In this document: in pieces, positions 17,810-28,549 of the stretch
How the letters are laid out: each line of letters begins with the position of its first letter
Numbering within the stretch: position 1 is the first letter of the stretch
From: Arsenophonus apicola
Lineage (GTDB): Bacteria; Pseudomonadota; Gammaproteobacteria; Enterobacterales; Enterobacteriaceae
Assembly: GCF_020268605.1 (NCBI RefSeq)
Contig: NZ_CP084223.1
Location: 1 to 64,000, forward strand
Length of the DNA: 64,000 nucleotides
Reading direction: 5' to 3'
Notes under the pieces: model-generated
The model's database searches: none
Seen by the model: only the letters and a program-made list of their open reading frames with translations
What the model was told of the DNA's origin: nothing
Position numbers and translations under genes: made by a program

Positions 17810-20780
17810 CTATTTTTTGACCCTTTCGACTTTAGCTGATCTCAGCCGACGAAACTTGCCTGAAGCCGGTATTCGGTTGCTTTTCCAGATATAATCGCCT
17901 GTCAGATTGATATGCTCCCAGCCTAACGGCGACAAATGCGACAGCAGTTGCTCTTTGATCTTCAGCCCCTTACGCTTGAGGGCATCTACCGCTCTTTCCA
18001 TATATACGGTATTCCAAAGTGAGATGGCAGTTGTCAGCAGCGTCAGCCCGCTGGCGCGATAGCTCTGATTTTCTGGTTTTCTGTCCCTAATTTCTCCCAG
18101 CCGGTGCATAAATACTGCACGCGCCAACGCATTACGGGCTTCGCCTTTATTCAGCCCCGCCTGGACCCGTCGACGCAGAGCCGGATCGCGGAACCAGTCG
18201 AGTATAAACAGGGTTCGCTCAATGCGGCCAATTTCTCTCAGCGCTTTGGCCATCCCGTTTTGTTTTGGATAGCTGGCAAGCTTTTTCAGCATCAGGGATG
18301 CCGTCACCGTTCCCTGCTTTATTGACGTGGCCAGACGCAGCACTTCACGCCAGTGAATTTCGATATCTTTCAAATTCAGGCTGGTCGTTGATATCAGTGA
18401 CTGAAGTGCCGGATACTGATCCGCTTTCCCACTAATAAACAGCTTCTTGTCGTGGAGATCCCTGATTCGCGGACAGAACGCAAATCCCAGCAGGTGCATC
18501 AGAGCAAAGACATGATCGGTAAAACCCGCGGTATCGGTGTAATGCTCTCTGATTTCCAGGTCGCTTTCGTGGTACAGCAAGCCATCGAGTACATGGGTTG
18601 AATCCCTGACCCGACTGATTATGCAGGTATAAAACGGGCTGTATTGATCCGAAATATGGGTATAAAATTGACGTCCTGGCTCCTGTCCGTATTTCGGGTT
18701 AACCTGCCCTGCGTAGCGGCCTGAGCTGCCTGTTTTGAAATTCTGTCCATCTGATGATGACGTTGTCCCGTCTCCCCAGAATGCCGCCAACGGCCTTTTC
18801 CCCTGCGCGTTTACCAGCTCTGCAAGGGCAGCTGAATAGGTTTCGTCGCGGATGTACCATGCCTGGATATCTTCCAGTGATGATTTGGTGCTTCCGGGGC
18901 AGGACTCCGCCATTTTGGTCAGACCAAGATTGATGCCATCTGCAAGGATGGCGGTGAGCAGTAGGCGGGTATCGGGACGGGAAATGTCATTTTTTATATG
19001 CGAAAAATGGCGGGTAAATGTCGTCCAGCTGTTTACCTCGTCCAGAATTTCCGTGATTTTAGGAAGAGGCAGCATGCTGTAAATCAGCTCTGCAAGTGGT
19101 GAAACCTGCACCGGCACGCTGTTATCCAGCGGCGAGACTTTTACGCCCCTGTCTGATATTTCCACATCAGGCAGCTCACCGTGTGCGGCCATGGCATTGA
19201 CGTCTTCAAGTTTAGACTGAAGCAGGGTCATACGGCTGGTAATGTACTCATGATAATCAGCAGATACTGGCAGTGGCAGCGCCGGTGTAAGTTTGTCAAA
19301 GTCCTTTTCGGGAATGAGATAATCATCAAAGTTTTTGTAGCGGCGTGAGCCTTTAACCCAGATGTCCCCAGAGCGCAATGCTCCTTTAAGCTCGCTGAGC
19401 GCACAGAACTCATAGTACTGCCGGTCAATACCCACAGGTGTAATCACCACCTTCCTCCATATTTCAGGGACAAACTCAAGCGGTGCTGTCGCCGGAACTT
19501 TACGTGACTGCTTCAGATACATATCTTTGATCACAACCAGCGCATCGGCCAGAGGCTGCGCAGCCGGGGTTGCTACTAACTGTAAAGCGGACAATATGCG
19601 CGGGGCATATTTCCGTAAGTGCTGTATTTCTCAGTAATAATATGCAACGGGTCAAAATTATTTTTCCTGGCGAGATGGCGTGTTTCCTCCAGACTGGCGA
19701 CAAATTCAGACCATGGTAGTATGTTTTCTATTGCGATCCATGGGTCGCCACCGGAATCACGGGCTTCAGACAGAGCATGGCCGACATCGATGTATTGCCT
19801 CAGTTTGGACTGGATCAGCTTTCCGGTCTGCTGAAGGCGCTCAGCCTGTGTTCTTTTGGCTTTACTGAACAGGCTGTTTAGCATTCGTTCATGCAGCTCA
19901 ATCACTTCGTCTGTCAGTGTGGCTCTGGCTTCTTCCAGCACGCACACCAGGATCGCATGACGCCGGTCTGCTGAAAATCGGGTCAAATCCCGGCTACTCA
20001 TCTTTCGGCCTTCACGCGCCAGTTTCAGCAACCGGTTCTGGTGAATGGTACGATCTATACCTTCCGGTAATCCCAGCGATTCAATGCTATTGAGCCGATC
20101 AAGATGTTGCAGCACGTTCTTACCATTGATTTTACCCGGCGGTTGCAGAAGCCATGTCAGCCTGGAAGGCTGATTATCTGATGACTCAAGTAAACGATCA
20201 AGGGCATCCCTGTGAGCCGGAGTTAATGGGGCATTCAGGGTATGAAATACGATTTTATCGCCGCTTACCATGGCCTCGGCACAGGTACGTTCCACTACAT
20301 CAATCGAGGGGATTATCACGTTGTTCTGCCGGAGATAGACCAGTAACTCTTCGGTCAGGAGAATACCTTTATCGGTGCGCGTCGCCATCGACAGCAGGTA
20401 TTTAACACAGTCCTGTTGTATTTTGCCGGTGAAAGCTTTTACGCCAAGATATCGGTAGAGTTCGGTTAAATGTTCACGCCGGGTTGTATCCCTGCCGGAA
20501 AGGTAAGCTGGCCAGAGATCCTTGGTGAGTTTTAACCTGCTGGCGATATGCTTCAGCAGCGCATCAGATGGTGGGATTTTTTATCCGGGGCAAAGCCGAG
20601 ATTTTTCAGATAGCAAAGAAGAACGGCAAAACCAAAACGGCTGGCAGGTTTACGGTGAGCACCGATAAGCACCAGATCATGTTCACTAAAATACGCCATC
20701 CGAGTCAGCGTTAACTCATCGTCCGGTAATGCCAGTAATGATTCTCTTTCAGACAGCGAAAGAATCTGCCTCCGTGCCAT
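17810..20780 (-). pseudogene. tnpA: Tn3-family transposase with two frame breaks
   Basis: About 990 residues if repaired, full Tn3 TnpA length, related to the transposases of the other elements. Three stretches carry it: 20780-20553 (MARRQILSLSERESLLALPD), about 20560-19576, and 19594-17810 (catalytic part, e.g. MHRLGEIRDRKPENQSYRAS, LGWEHINLTGDYIWKSN). The breaks are near 20578, in a T run, and near 19612, where ACTTACGG seems to lack one T. Everything else reads well, so the gene may be intact in reality. Confidence 0.85.
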
Positions 20781-20884
20781 ATAGTTTTCCTTGTAAATTA
20801 ATTAGTATGTTATTTTTAACAAAATTAGTTATCGCGTAAGGGTACACCCTGATGCCATAGACAAAACGTGACGGCACTCCACTA

Positions 20885-20940
20885 ATGAAATAACCTAAAT
20901 GCGATAAAATAAATGGAATAATCTAAATGCGATAATGTGG
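20885..20940. promoter_or_regulatory. probable res site of the third Tn3 element
   Basis: CTAAATGCGATAA occurs twice, 31 bp apart, in the gap between divergent transposase and recombinase genes, where res subsites and both promoters are expected. Confidence 0.5.
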
Positions 20941-20947
20941 TAAAAAA

Positions 20948-21589
20948 ATGTTTATCAGAGCTTATTTGAGGGCATCGACGGAAGATCAGTTCGCCGATCG
21001 GGCAAAAGAGATGTTGGAGCAGTTCGTCCAGGAACGGGGACATAAAATCGCCAGCTACTACCGGGAGAATATCAGCGGCACAAAACTTGACCGCCCGGAG
21101 CTGGGACGTTTACTGATGGACAGTCACCACAATGATATCTTGCTGGTCGAACAGATAGACCGTCTGACCCGTCTGAGCAACAGCGACTGGATGACGCTGA
21201 AAAAGCAGATAGAACAACACGAGCTGCGGATTGTTAGTCTTGATGTGCCCACATCATGGCAGTCGCTGTCAGATAAAGATCCTTCGCAGGCGGATCCGAT
21301 CACCCACGCAGTAATAACCGCTATCAATAACATGCTAATCGACCTGATGGCTGCAATGTCACATAAGGACTGGCTGAGTCGCTTCCAGCGACAAAAACAG
21401 GGAATTGAACGGGCACATACGTTGGGTAGATACCGGGGAAAGCAGGCAGATCGGGAACGGCATCAGAAAGTGATGTACTACCGGCAGGTAAAAAAACTCA
21501 GCATCCGCGAAACGGCAGACGCGACAGGCTACAGTACTTCCCAGGTTTGTCGCATTCAGGCATTCTATAAAGGCGTTGAGTCTGATTAA
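20948..21589 (+). CDS. tnpR: serine recombinase (resolvase) of the third Tn3 element
   Basis: Intact 213-residue resolvase. The catalytic serine is in AYLRASTEDQ (residue 10), followed by LLVEQIDRLTRLS and the C-terminal HTH (KLSIRETADATGYSTSQV). Homologous to the recombinases at 249 and 47259 but clearly divergent. It resolves cointegrates of this element. Confidence 0.92.
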   Translation: MFIRAYLRASTEDQFADRAKEMLEQFVQERGHKIASYYRENISGTKLDRPELGRLLMDSHHNDILLVEQIDRLTRLSNSDWMTLKKQIEQHELRIVSLDVPTSWQSLSDKDPSQADPITHAVITAINNMLIDLMAAMSHKDWLSRFQRQKQGIERAHTLGRYRGKQADRERHQKVMYYRQVKKLSIRETADATGYSTSQVCRIQAFYKGVESD

Positions 21590-22099
21590 AAAGTAGCCTT
21601 AACGTACAATAATTTTCGATATCCAAATTGACCCCAAAAAGACACGTTTTCTCATCGGAAAAATACAATTTTTGAATATAACATTTTGTTAACAATTAAC
21701 CGTTATTCAAGTTCACGCGATTTTGGGGCCAAAAGGGTTATTTTTTTACTATTCTCAAACCGTCCCTAAAATGGATAAAATCTTTAAAGAGTGGCTTTGT
21801 GTTTTTATAAGGTATGCCTAAGATTATTTATAATGACGCAAATAAATCGGATGAATAAAATGAAAAGTATAATCTTCTTACTGACCCTGACTCTTACATC
21901 ATTTGTAGGCGCTGATAATTCATGCCCACAAGGTTTTGTTTACGACCAAGATAAACAACTATGTATCGACCCTAAAGATCCGAACGTTACAGCGAGAATT
22001 CCTATACAATGTGTCACCGATCATGCAAAACTGATCCACTAACGATCATCTAAAACTGATCCACTTGGTATTATTCGCACATTTTTGTACGGGTAATTT

Positions 22100-23141
22100 A
22101 TGTTAACCAAGGAGATATTTGTGGATATTCATGTTCGCTTTGCTCAAGGACAAAGCCTTCGAAAAATTGCCAGTGAATTGGGCATTTCGCGTAACACCGT
22201 AAAACATCATTTACAACAACAGACAATGCCAACTTACGCTAAAAGAAGTCAACCACCGACTAAATTAGCACCGTTTAAAACTTACTTGCTTCAGCGAATT
22301 GAACTGGCTAAACCTGATTGGATCCCTGCAACAGTCTTATTTGATGAGATAGTTGAAAGCGGCTATCAAGGTGGTATTGCTCAATTACGCCGATTTGTTT
22401 GTCAATTTAAACCAAACATTATTCCTGAAGCTGTCGTCCGTTTTGAAACACAGCCAGGTCAACAAATGCAAATAGACTTCACCAGCATACGGCGAGGTAA
22501 AAAATCTCTGAAAGCGTTTGTTGCAACGCTAGGCTATTCGCGTGCGAGTTATGTAAAGTTCTTTGATAATGAACGAGCAGAATCGTGGCAACAAGGTTTA
22601 CGAGAAGCTTTCGACTACTTTGGTGGTGTACCACAGGAAGTATTGTGTGATAACGCAAAATCCCTCATCATCGAACGGGATGCTTATGCAGAAGGTGAAC
22701 ATAAATTACATGTTGAAATGCTTCAAATGTCGAAAGATTACGGCTTTAAATTGAAGGCTTGCAAACCCTACAGGGCAAAAAACGAAAGGGAAAGTAGAGC
22801 GCTTTAACCACTATTTAAAAAACAGCTTTATCGTGCCATTAAATACCAACCTTCGTGCTCATAATCTTGAACTGGATATTGAGATAGCTAATGCAAAAGT
22901 AGGTCCATGGTTACAACGCGTTGCCCATCAGCGGATTCATGGAACAACGTTAGAGAAGCCAGCAGACAGACTAGCTAAGGAGGTTAAGTATCTTCTACCC
23001 TTACCAGCAAGGGTTTGCCAATCTATCCCGCAGACTAATACGCTTAATATCCGTATCGTACCGCCCCTTGAATCTGTCAGTTTGCAGCACTCAATCAGCG
23101 TATACGAAGCATTGCTGGGAGGTGAACATGTTATTGCATGA
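22100..23141 (+). CDS. istA: IS21 transposase IstA, frame broken once
   Basis: DDE transposase. N-terminal HTH (SLRKIASELGISRNTVKHH), then the DDE core (QMQIDFTSIRRGKKSLKAFV, VLCDNAKSLI). An A run of six at 22777-22782, five in the other IS copy, shifts the frame, so the protein would end at 22807 with the rest at 22833-23141. The other copy reads through as 346 residues. Probably a run-length error. Confidence 0.88.
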
Positions 23142-23888
23142 ACAAATTGAACACCTGTGTGAGTCATTGAAATTAAATTCTATTCCGACTCATTGGTCAT
23201 CACTTGCCGAACAATGCATTGCCCAAGACAAAAGCTACGGAGAGTTTTACTGTCCCTATTAAAATGTGAGCAACAACAACGAGATGAACGAACTCGTAAT
23301 CTTTTGAGTCGGATGGCAGGATTCCCAGCACATAAAGAACTTAATACGTTCGATTTTAAGTTTGCAACGGGGATCCCCAAACAACACATACAGGAATTAA
23401 GCGCATTAACTTTTATTGAACGTAATGAAAATATCGTGTTGCTTGGCCCAAGCGGTGTAGGCAAAACCCATTTAGCTATTGGGTTAGGATTAAAAGCAGT
23501 ACAGGCCAAGAAGAAAACCCGTTTTACCACGGCAGCTGAACTGATGTTGCAACTCTCAACTGCCAAACGACAAAATAAGCTCAAACAATATCTATCACGT
23601 TCGGTGACGGCACCAAAATTGTTGATTATCGATGAGATTGGATACCTGCCGTTTGGGCGAGAAGAAGCAAACCTGTTTTTCAATGTGATTGCCAAGCGTT
23701 ATGAGCATGGCAGTGTCATATTGACGAGTAACCTATCATTTGGGCAATGGCCAAGTGCTTTTGCTGATGACGCAACATTAACTGCCGCTATGCTTGATCG
23801 TTTACTTCATCATTCGCATGTACTGCAATTAAGCGGTGAAAGCTACCGATTGAAAGATAAGCGGCGCTCAGGAGCAATAACTGAGTAA
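23128..23888 (+). CDS. istB: IS21 helper ATPase IstB, frame broken once
   Basis: AAA+ ATPase that assists IstA, with Walker A (LLGPSGVGKTHLAIGLG) and Walker B (LLIIDEIGYLPFG). It starts inside the end of istA after GGAGGTGAAC. A T run of four at 23245-23248, five in the other copy, breaks the frame near residue 40; the remainder reads from about 23240 to 23888. Confidence 0.88.
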
Positions 23889-24012
23889 AACAGTGGATCA
23901 ATTTTGATTGATCGGATTTAGCTAAAAAGTGGATCAGTTTTCGGTGATCGTTGACACAATGCAAAGAGTTGATGTATAAAGATATCTGTTATTATCCTTG
24001 AAGCCCTCTAGA

Positions 24013-24037
24013 AACCTCCTCCTTTAGTGCAAGGAGG
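24013..24037. terminator. hairpin, possible terminator
   Basis: CTCCTCCTT, a 6-base loop and AAGGAGGAG form a nine-pair stem just after the end of the interrupted secreted-protein gene. No T run follows, so termination is uncertain. Confidence 0.3.
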
Positions 24038-24057
24038 AGTCAGAGTACAAATATATC

Positions 24058-24125
24058 AATGCCGCCACTGAACACAAAAAGGGGCAAGGGCAAATGGCGG
24101 AAATCGCCATCGGGGTTATAATCCC
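24058..24125 (-). pseudogene. trace of a prepilin-peptidase 3' end
   Basis: GCCACTGAACACAAAAAGGG and the following GGCGGAAATCGCCATC resemble the 3' part of pilU (32850-32910) with many changes. Only about 65 bp can be matched. Confidence 0.35.
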
Positions 24126-24192
24126 AATCATATTCGTAAAGGCCAGATAAGATTAGCGCATTGTAATAAATAATCATTATGGAGAACTAATT

Positions 24193-24393
24193 ATGAAATT
24201 ATTATTTAAGGCTTTAACTATTTTAATATTTTGTTGGGGTAGTTCTTTCTCATTTGCAACGGAAGAACCATTTGAAAGCACGATTAAAATACTTTGTGGG
24301 ATTGATGAAAAAGGTAAAGATATTTGTTTAGATCAAAATGGGAATTTTGTCCCGGTTCCAGAATCAAAACCTAAGTTTGAGGACTCCATTTAG
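24193..24393 (+). CDS. small secreted two-cysteine protein
   Basis: Sixty-six residues with a clear signal peptide (MKLLFKALTILIFCWGSSFS, cut near residue 22) and a mature part of about 44 residues with ILCGIDEKGKDICLDQ, followed by a Pro-rich end. Ribosome site GGAGAAC precedes the ATG. Its pattern, two cysteines 8-9 apart, is shared with the gene at 28188. It lies next to the bacteriocin array but on the opposite strand. Function unknown. Confidence 0.6.
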   Translation: MKLLFKALTILIFCWGSSFSFATEEPFESTIKILCGIDEKGKDICLDQNGNFVPVPESKPKFEDSI

Positions 24394-24485
24394 GAATCGT
24401 AATCTATTGTTAGCTATAACAATCTGTTAATCTGATACTTAAATTTTGTAAAGATAAAGTGTCAGATTAACCTTCTGTTTTTGTT

Positions 24486-24779
24486 TTATATCCGAATGGG
24501 TACTCGAGTTAATACTTTAACAAAAGCGATAGCGTAAACAGTGCAATAATGCAATGGTACAAAAATAAAGCCTATAACAATTAACGCAACCCCTATTGAT
24601 AACAATAAAGCCACCGTACTATCTGGTGAAGTAACATTCATGAATCCTTTAGCTAAACCCACTAAAAACGCTTTTTCCTGGAGTCTGGCATAAAGCCACG
24701 AGGCGCCAATTAATATTGACCCTATCCAAAAAGAAAGCCAACAAATAGCCGAGGTAAACGGCATTGTAATATAACGCAT
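24486..24779 (-). CDS. small two-to-three-pass membrane protein beside E3 immunity gene
   Basis: Ninety-seven residues with hydrophobic segments near residues 8-28 (AICWLSFWIGSILIGASWLY) and 58-85. It follows the immunity gene on the same strand, and a truncated copy follows the other E3 immunity gene (28550-28732), so it belongs to the module. It could be an accessory immunity or release protein; no family recognised. Confidence 0.6.
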   Translation of the reverse strand: MRYITMPFTSAICWLSFWIGSILIGASWLYARLQEKAFLVGLAKGFMNVTSPDSTVALLLSIGVALIVIGFIFVPLHYCTVYAIAFVKVLTRVPIRI

Positions 24780-24903
24780 CAAATAAATACTCCCTTAATA
24801 CAACTTGAAGCCGCTGTCCTGATTTATCAGCGGTTCACACTTTCTAGATAAGGCAAGATATTAAATCTTTTTGCATTATTATTAAACAATAAAACTACGT
24901 TTG

Positions 24904-25170
24904 TTAATTATTATCTGGCCAGTCATCAGCGTAATCGAAAGAAACAAAATAGTCATAATAGTCGTATTTTATTTTATGTTTGAAATATGGCTGAAGAATA
25001 TCAACCCATTCTGGTTTGATACGAAATTCGCCATTATTTACTGTGCCTTTGATTGGTAGCCCTAATAGTTCAATAACAGCTCCATCTTCTCCTAAATCAG
25101 TTGAGTATTCTTTCCCTATAATATTATCGCCAATTTTTTCAAACCATGATAAACGTAACTTTAATCCCAT
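24904..25170 (-). CDS. colicin E3-type immunity protein
   Basis: Binds and inactivates the E3-type ribonuclease domain encoded just upstream. The 88-residue sequence follows ImmE3: MGLKLRLSWFEK, EYSTDLGEDGAVIELLG, NNGEF, LQPYF and YFVSFDYADDW. ImmE3 has about 84 residues. It starts 9 bases after the toxin stop and is cotranscribed with it. It differs in many residues from the second immunity protein at 28848, so specificity may differ. Confidence 0.92.
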   Translation of the reverse strand: MGLKLRLSWFEKIGDNIIGKEYSTDLGEDGAVIELLGLPIKGTVNNGEFRIKPEWVDILQPYFKHKIKYDYYDYFVSFDYADDWPDNN

Positions 25171-25179
25171 AATATCACC

Positions 25180-27743
25180 TTATAGATATTTCTTGATGTT
25201 TCGCCCAGGTACAGGGGGTTTTGTTTGTATTCCGGTTTTGTAATCAAAACTACCAATATGCTGCCCATCACTGGCTCTGTAACCTTCTAGCTCACCGTGT
25301 TGATAGTCCCATTCATATATTCTTCGGCCCTTTGAGTCCATCCAACGTCGCCTTTCTCCTGAACCGCCTTGCCTTGGAGTTTTAGGTTTTTCATCATTAA
25401 GCCCAGAAAAACCTGTAATTTCATCTGTACTAGGCGGTTTATGGTAATCGTGTCCTGCGGACTTGACACCCTCTCTTATTTTACTAAACATCACATAAAG
25501 GGGTTGATAACCGTTTTCAAGGGGAGGCACGGTGACCGGTGTTTCGACATCAGGCGGAATGAGATTAGGATAAACCCTGACAATGGGGGTTTTGACAGGT
25601 TGGTTGTTACCGGTGTTAAGTATTACCACCTGTTGTTTTCAGGGTGCAGTAATGGTCCCAGTCCTTGAGTACCTGGGGCGTTAATGGGGCTGATTAATAT
25701 TGTTCTTCCCTGGTTGCCCTGTTCATCAGGTAAGGTAATACCATACAGTCCGGTGGCGGGGTTAATAACGCTTTCTACTACCCAGACCCGCGCCTCCTTG
25801 CCACCCTTGCCTATTTCTGTTTCCCAATGACCCGGCTTATAGGTTTCCAGGCTGCCGTTAAGGGAGTTCCACTCATAAATCGTATCCCCTGTGGTATTTG
25901 TCCAGCGGGGTTTTTGACTCACGCCATCATCAAGTGGGGTTTTAGCAGGGCTTGCCTGTAAACCTAAATAATCGGTCAGTAATTGTGTGGCCGGCGGCGG
26001 ATAATACGGGTTATTGGGGGACTTTATGCCTTGATTCGTGGTTAAAAGTTGGTTTAATTCATTTTTAAGTTTAGCTTCAGCAGCCCTTATGCGTGCTTGC
26101 GCCTGCTGTCTGGAGGATGCGAACGTTTGCAGTCTTGTTGTCTGTTGGCTTATTTTTTTATTAGTATCCAATAAACGTCGTCCGAGATTTTCATAAGCAT
26201 CTTTGGTAATAACAATCCCCGGCACGTTGTTAAATGAAGCTTTACTGTTTTCTCTTTTCATTACCTCAGTGGAGTAGGCGCTTATTCCTTTTCCAAGCAA
26301 AATATCAACGAGAGATTTATCTTTAATGGCAATTATTCGCTGTGTCTTTGAAAGCTGTTGGGATGATTGTTGATAGGTTAATGGGTATTTTGCGGGATTA
26401 GATAACGTCCTACCTTCTGGTGTTGCTTTAAGTTTGTTTAGCGCCGCAAGTTCAGTTTGATATTGTCTGTTAAGGGTCGCGAGCGACTGATTGGCAATTG
26501 CTAATCCTTTTTGCGCCTGCTCGATAGTGTTTTGACTGCGCGCGCCATACATAACATACACCGGCTCCATGTTTGCTGCTTCTGGATAAACTAAAATAGC
26601 ATCCTGAAAAGGGATGGCGCCTGATGCAGAAATTTGGGTGGCGTCTGAAAACGGTGAGCGAACAGAAACGGGCGTGCGAGGTAAGGAAGATACTAAAGGT
26701 GGCTGCCCCTCCAATGAAGATGTTATTGAGGGCGCGGTCACAACCTGAATGCTTGCGGATTGGGCATTCGTCTTTGGCAGAGAATGAACATATAATCCGC
26801 TGGCAGCATCTTTTACCGCTGAGATGACTTTAACCGGGGTAGCATTCTGCGGTCTCACTGCCATCACCTCAACCTTATCATTGGACATAACAAGACGACC
26901 CCTTACCGGTAAGGCGATTTCACCGGTGGTGGTGGCCTGGTGAAGTTGTTGTTTATCGTTAAGGCCAATTGTTTTTGCAGGGATAGAAAGAGAGAGGAAC
27001 TGGTCAAGGGTTTTGCCTTGTGCTAAATCACTGCCTTCTCCCGCTTTAGGTGGATAAAGAATAGAGGCCACCACAAATCCTCTTGATACCGCCATCGCGG
27101 CTGTGTCCGCTGCCGCACTTAATGGCGCAAGGTTAGCTGCTGCACTTGATAACAGACGAGAAGCCGATGCGTTAAGCGTATTTATCGCATTAGTAAATTG
27201 GTTGAGTAACGAAACGCCTGAAGGGTTGGCTAATACCAAACTGCCGGCACCAGCAGAAGACAAAACCGGTGCTATTTGAGCTGAGTTACCGATGATGGCT
27301 AATGAATTAGGCTTTTTAAGTAAAGTGCGGGCATGATTTTCTTCTTCATTTAACTTCCCCTTCATGAAAGCTTCTTGTTTTATAGCATAATCAAACGCGG
27401 GATTACCAAATGTTGGATATAAATTTTCCAGACTGGAAAAACCGCTTAACGGATTTAAGGGGGTTACCGGCGATGCCCTTACCACGATAACGTCATCCGC
27501 CCCCCGTTTTACTCTTTTTTTCTGATTATCGACTGTACTGAGTATTCTTTCTTTTTGCCGCTGCTGATGCAATAAATAATCAGGCTGAAACCCGGTATTC
27601 CCTCTGCTTTCTTCATCGGATTTTTCTGGGGCTACTTCATAAGATGAGGGGGTGTTAGCAGGATTATTCTCATCCTTTTCTGTTTTGTTTTTGTCTTCAT
27701 TTAAATAGGATGGATAACTAATCGGCGTGTGGGTTATTTTCAT
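25180..27743 (-). CDS. pyocin-S/colicin E3-type bacteriocin A (16S rRNase)
   Basis: About 854 residues once a one-base loss is repaired at the T run 25636-25639 (five Ts in the module at 29589). N-terminal part (1-200) low-complexity and helical; pyocin-S-type translocation domain about 210-400 (GRLVMSNDKVEVMAVRP, KVISAVKDAASGLYVHSLP); long coiled coil about 405-590, probably for receptor binding; a linker (residues 612-706); then the C-terminal cytotoxic domain with GHDYHKPPSTDE, KGRRIYEWDYQHGELEGYR, GQHIGSF and RNIKKYL, diagnostic of colicin E3/cloacin, which cuts 16S rRNA in the decoding centre. Without repair it stops at 25623 and the tip would need its own start at 25629. No LexA box upstream. 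Confidence 0.88.
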
Positions 27744-27800
27744 TATTATTTAATCTGTTACTGCTTTGAGAAACATAATAAAAATCTTATAACACAAGTT

Positions 27801-28013
27801 TTACAGGAAGAACCAGTAATTTAAAGTAACATCTCTATTTAGCGCATAAAACGCGACCACTGAACACAAAAACGGAGCAAAGGGAAGGTAGCGAAAGTCG
27901 TCATCCTGCTGCCACCGTTTTGGATACCCTAATCTTCTTGCTAGCAAAACAAACCCCGCCAAAAAGACAGCACCTATAATGACCCAGAGCACAATAGGTA
28001 AAACAGCAAACAA
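27801..28013 (-). pseudogene. 3' part of a duplicated prepilin peptidase gene
   Basis: The last about 70 codons match pilU (IVLWVIIGAVFLAGFVLL, RYPKRWQQDDDFRYLPFAPF). The match stops near 28013, where unrelated sequence and a Tn3-like end follow. It lies at the same distance (57 bp) before toxin A as full pilU before toxin B, showing a segmental duplication. Confidence 0.85.
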
Positions 28014-28030
28014 CTGCTGTTTAAAAATAG

Positions 28031-28068
28031 CCTTGGGGTAGGATATTTTCCCTTTTGCAGGCAGACCC
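28031..28068 (-). repeat. solitary Tn3-type terminal repeat
   Basis: Read leftward, GGGTCTGCCTGCAAAAGGG followed by AAAATATCCTACCCCAAGG matches the layout of the repeat of Tn3 copies A and B (GGGGTCAGCTTGGAAAACGG, AAAATATCCTACGCTAAGG). It marks the point where the duplicated pilU was cut, probably by a lost transposon. Confidence 0.6.
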
Positions 28069-28104
28069 AAGAAGAGCGTTGTTTAGCTACATGAAAGAGC
28101 ATAG

Positions 28105-28147
28105 AATGCCTTAACGTAGTTCCCTGTACTTTACCGCAAACTATCCG
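28105..28147. repeat. second copy of the 42-bp repeat
   Basis: Same orientation and nearly same sequence as 7040-7081 (begins AATGCCTTAACGTAGTTCCC). Nature unknown. Confidence 0.5.
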
Positions 28148-28187
28148 CTCTTCATCTTAAGAAGAGGTGTATTTAGTTGGAATTGAG

Positions 28188-28421
28188 TTAGTGTGTATCC
28201 TTGTAAGGAACAGTAATTAATCCTTCACTTGTTTCATTTATACAATAAGCATTTTTGTTCGGATGGTTCCAACACACTCTTGTTTTTCCATTAATTTTAT
28301 CTGTAAAAAAATCTATTTTTGAAGCGGGTATATATTTATCATTGTCATTATCAATAGCTAAGGAAGGAGAGCTGAATCCAGGCAATGCTAATATAATAAG
28401 TACTTTGAATAATGATTTCAT
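28188..28421 (-). CDS. small secreted two-cysteine protein
   Basis: Seventy-seven residues: signal peptide MKSLFKVLIILALPGFSSPS cut near residue 22, then VCWNHPNKNAYCINETSEG with two cysteines ten apart. Start and signal resemble the gene at 24193, suggesting one family. Lies downstream of the second E3 immunity module on the same strand. Function unknown. Confidence 0.6.
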   Translation of the reverse strand: MKSLFKVLIILALPGFSSPSLAIDNDNDKYIPASKIDFFTDKINGKTRVCWNHPNKNAYCINETSEGLITVPYKDTH

Positions 28422-28549
28422 AATTGATCCTTCGGAAATAAATAATAATCATTATCAGTATTTCATGCTTATCATTAACAACTCAACAATATAAATGTAA
28501 ATACAATAAAATATCATAAATAGAGTTTTTTTTAATTTTTTATATGAGT

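Larger units (their letters stand above)
17771..21635 (-). mobile_element. Tn3-family transposon, third type
   Basis: Ends match as inverted repeats of about 40 bp: GGGTTCAGTTTGGATATCG at the left and GGGGTCAATTTGGATATCG read inward from the right. Inside are a leftward transposase and a divergent rightward serine recombinase. The internal sequence is distinctly GC-richer than the plasmid, suggesting recent arrival. Flanking pentamers (ATTTA and AAAAA) do not match, so one side was rearranged after insertion. Confidence 0.88.
22012..23956 (+). mobile_element. IS21-family insertion sequence, copy 1
   Basis: Length 1945 bp with ends TGTCACCGATCATGC and TGTCAACGATCACCG (read inward), and multiple CTGATCCACT repeats near both ends, typical of IS21. 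A 5-bp target duplication CAATG is present at 22007-22011 and 23957-23961, so both borders are exact. Same length and nearly same sequence as the inverted copy at 34245-36189. Confidence 0.93.
21851..24001 (+). pseudogene. small secreted two-cysteine protein, split by IS21
   Basis: The 5' part encodes a signal peptide (MKSIIFLLTLTLTSFVGA) and CPQGFVYDQDKQLCID; the reading continues across the IS21 insertion, after removing one CAATG copy, as QCKELMYKDICYYP with a stop at 23999-24001. The original protein was about 65 residues, secreted. It shares the pattern C-x2-GF-x-Y-x6-CI with the gene at 33525. The GGATG before the ATG at 21860 makes that start about as likely as the ATG at 21851. Confidence 0.65.

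Noticed and set aside
25369..25668. Rightward frames opposite the toxin tips (also at 29322 and 30352)
   Set aside because: Antisense shadows of the conserved toxin linker, open because of codon bias.
25180..27743. CDI or Rhs toxin
   Set aside because: No YD repeats, haemagglutinin repeats or VENN motif; the pyocin-S domain, coiled coil, E3 tip and ImmE3 point to a colicin-type bacteriocin.
27744..27800. LexA box upstream of bacteriocin genes
   Set aside because: CTGT and CAGT occur but not with the N8 spacing and ACAG end; no convincing SOS box at 27744-27800 or 32746-32802.
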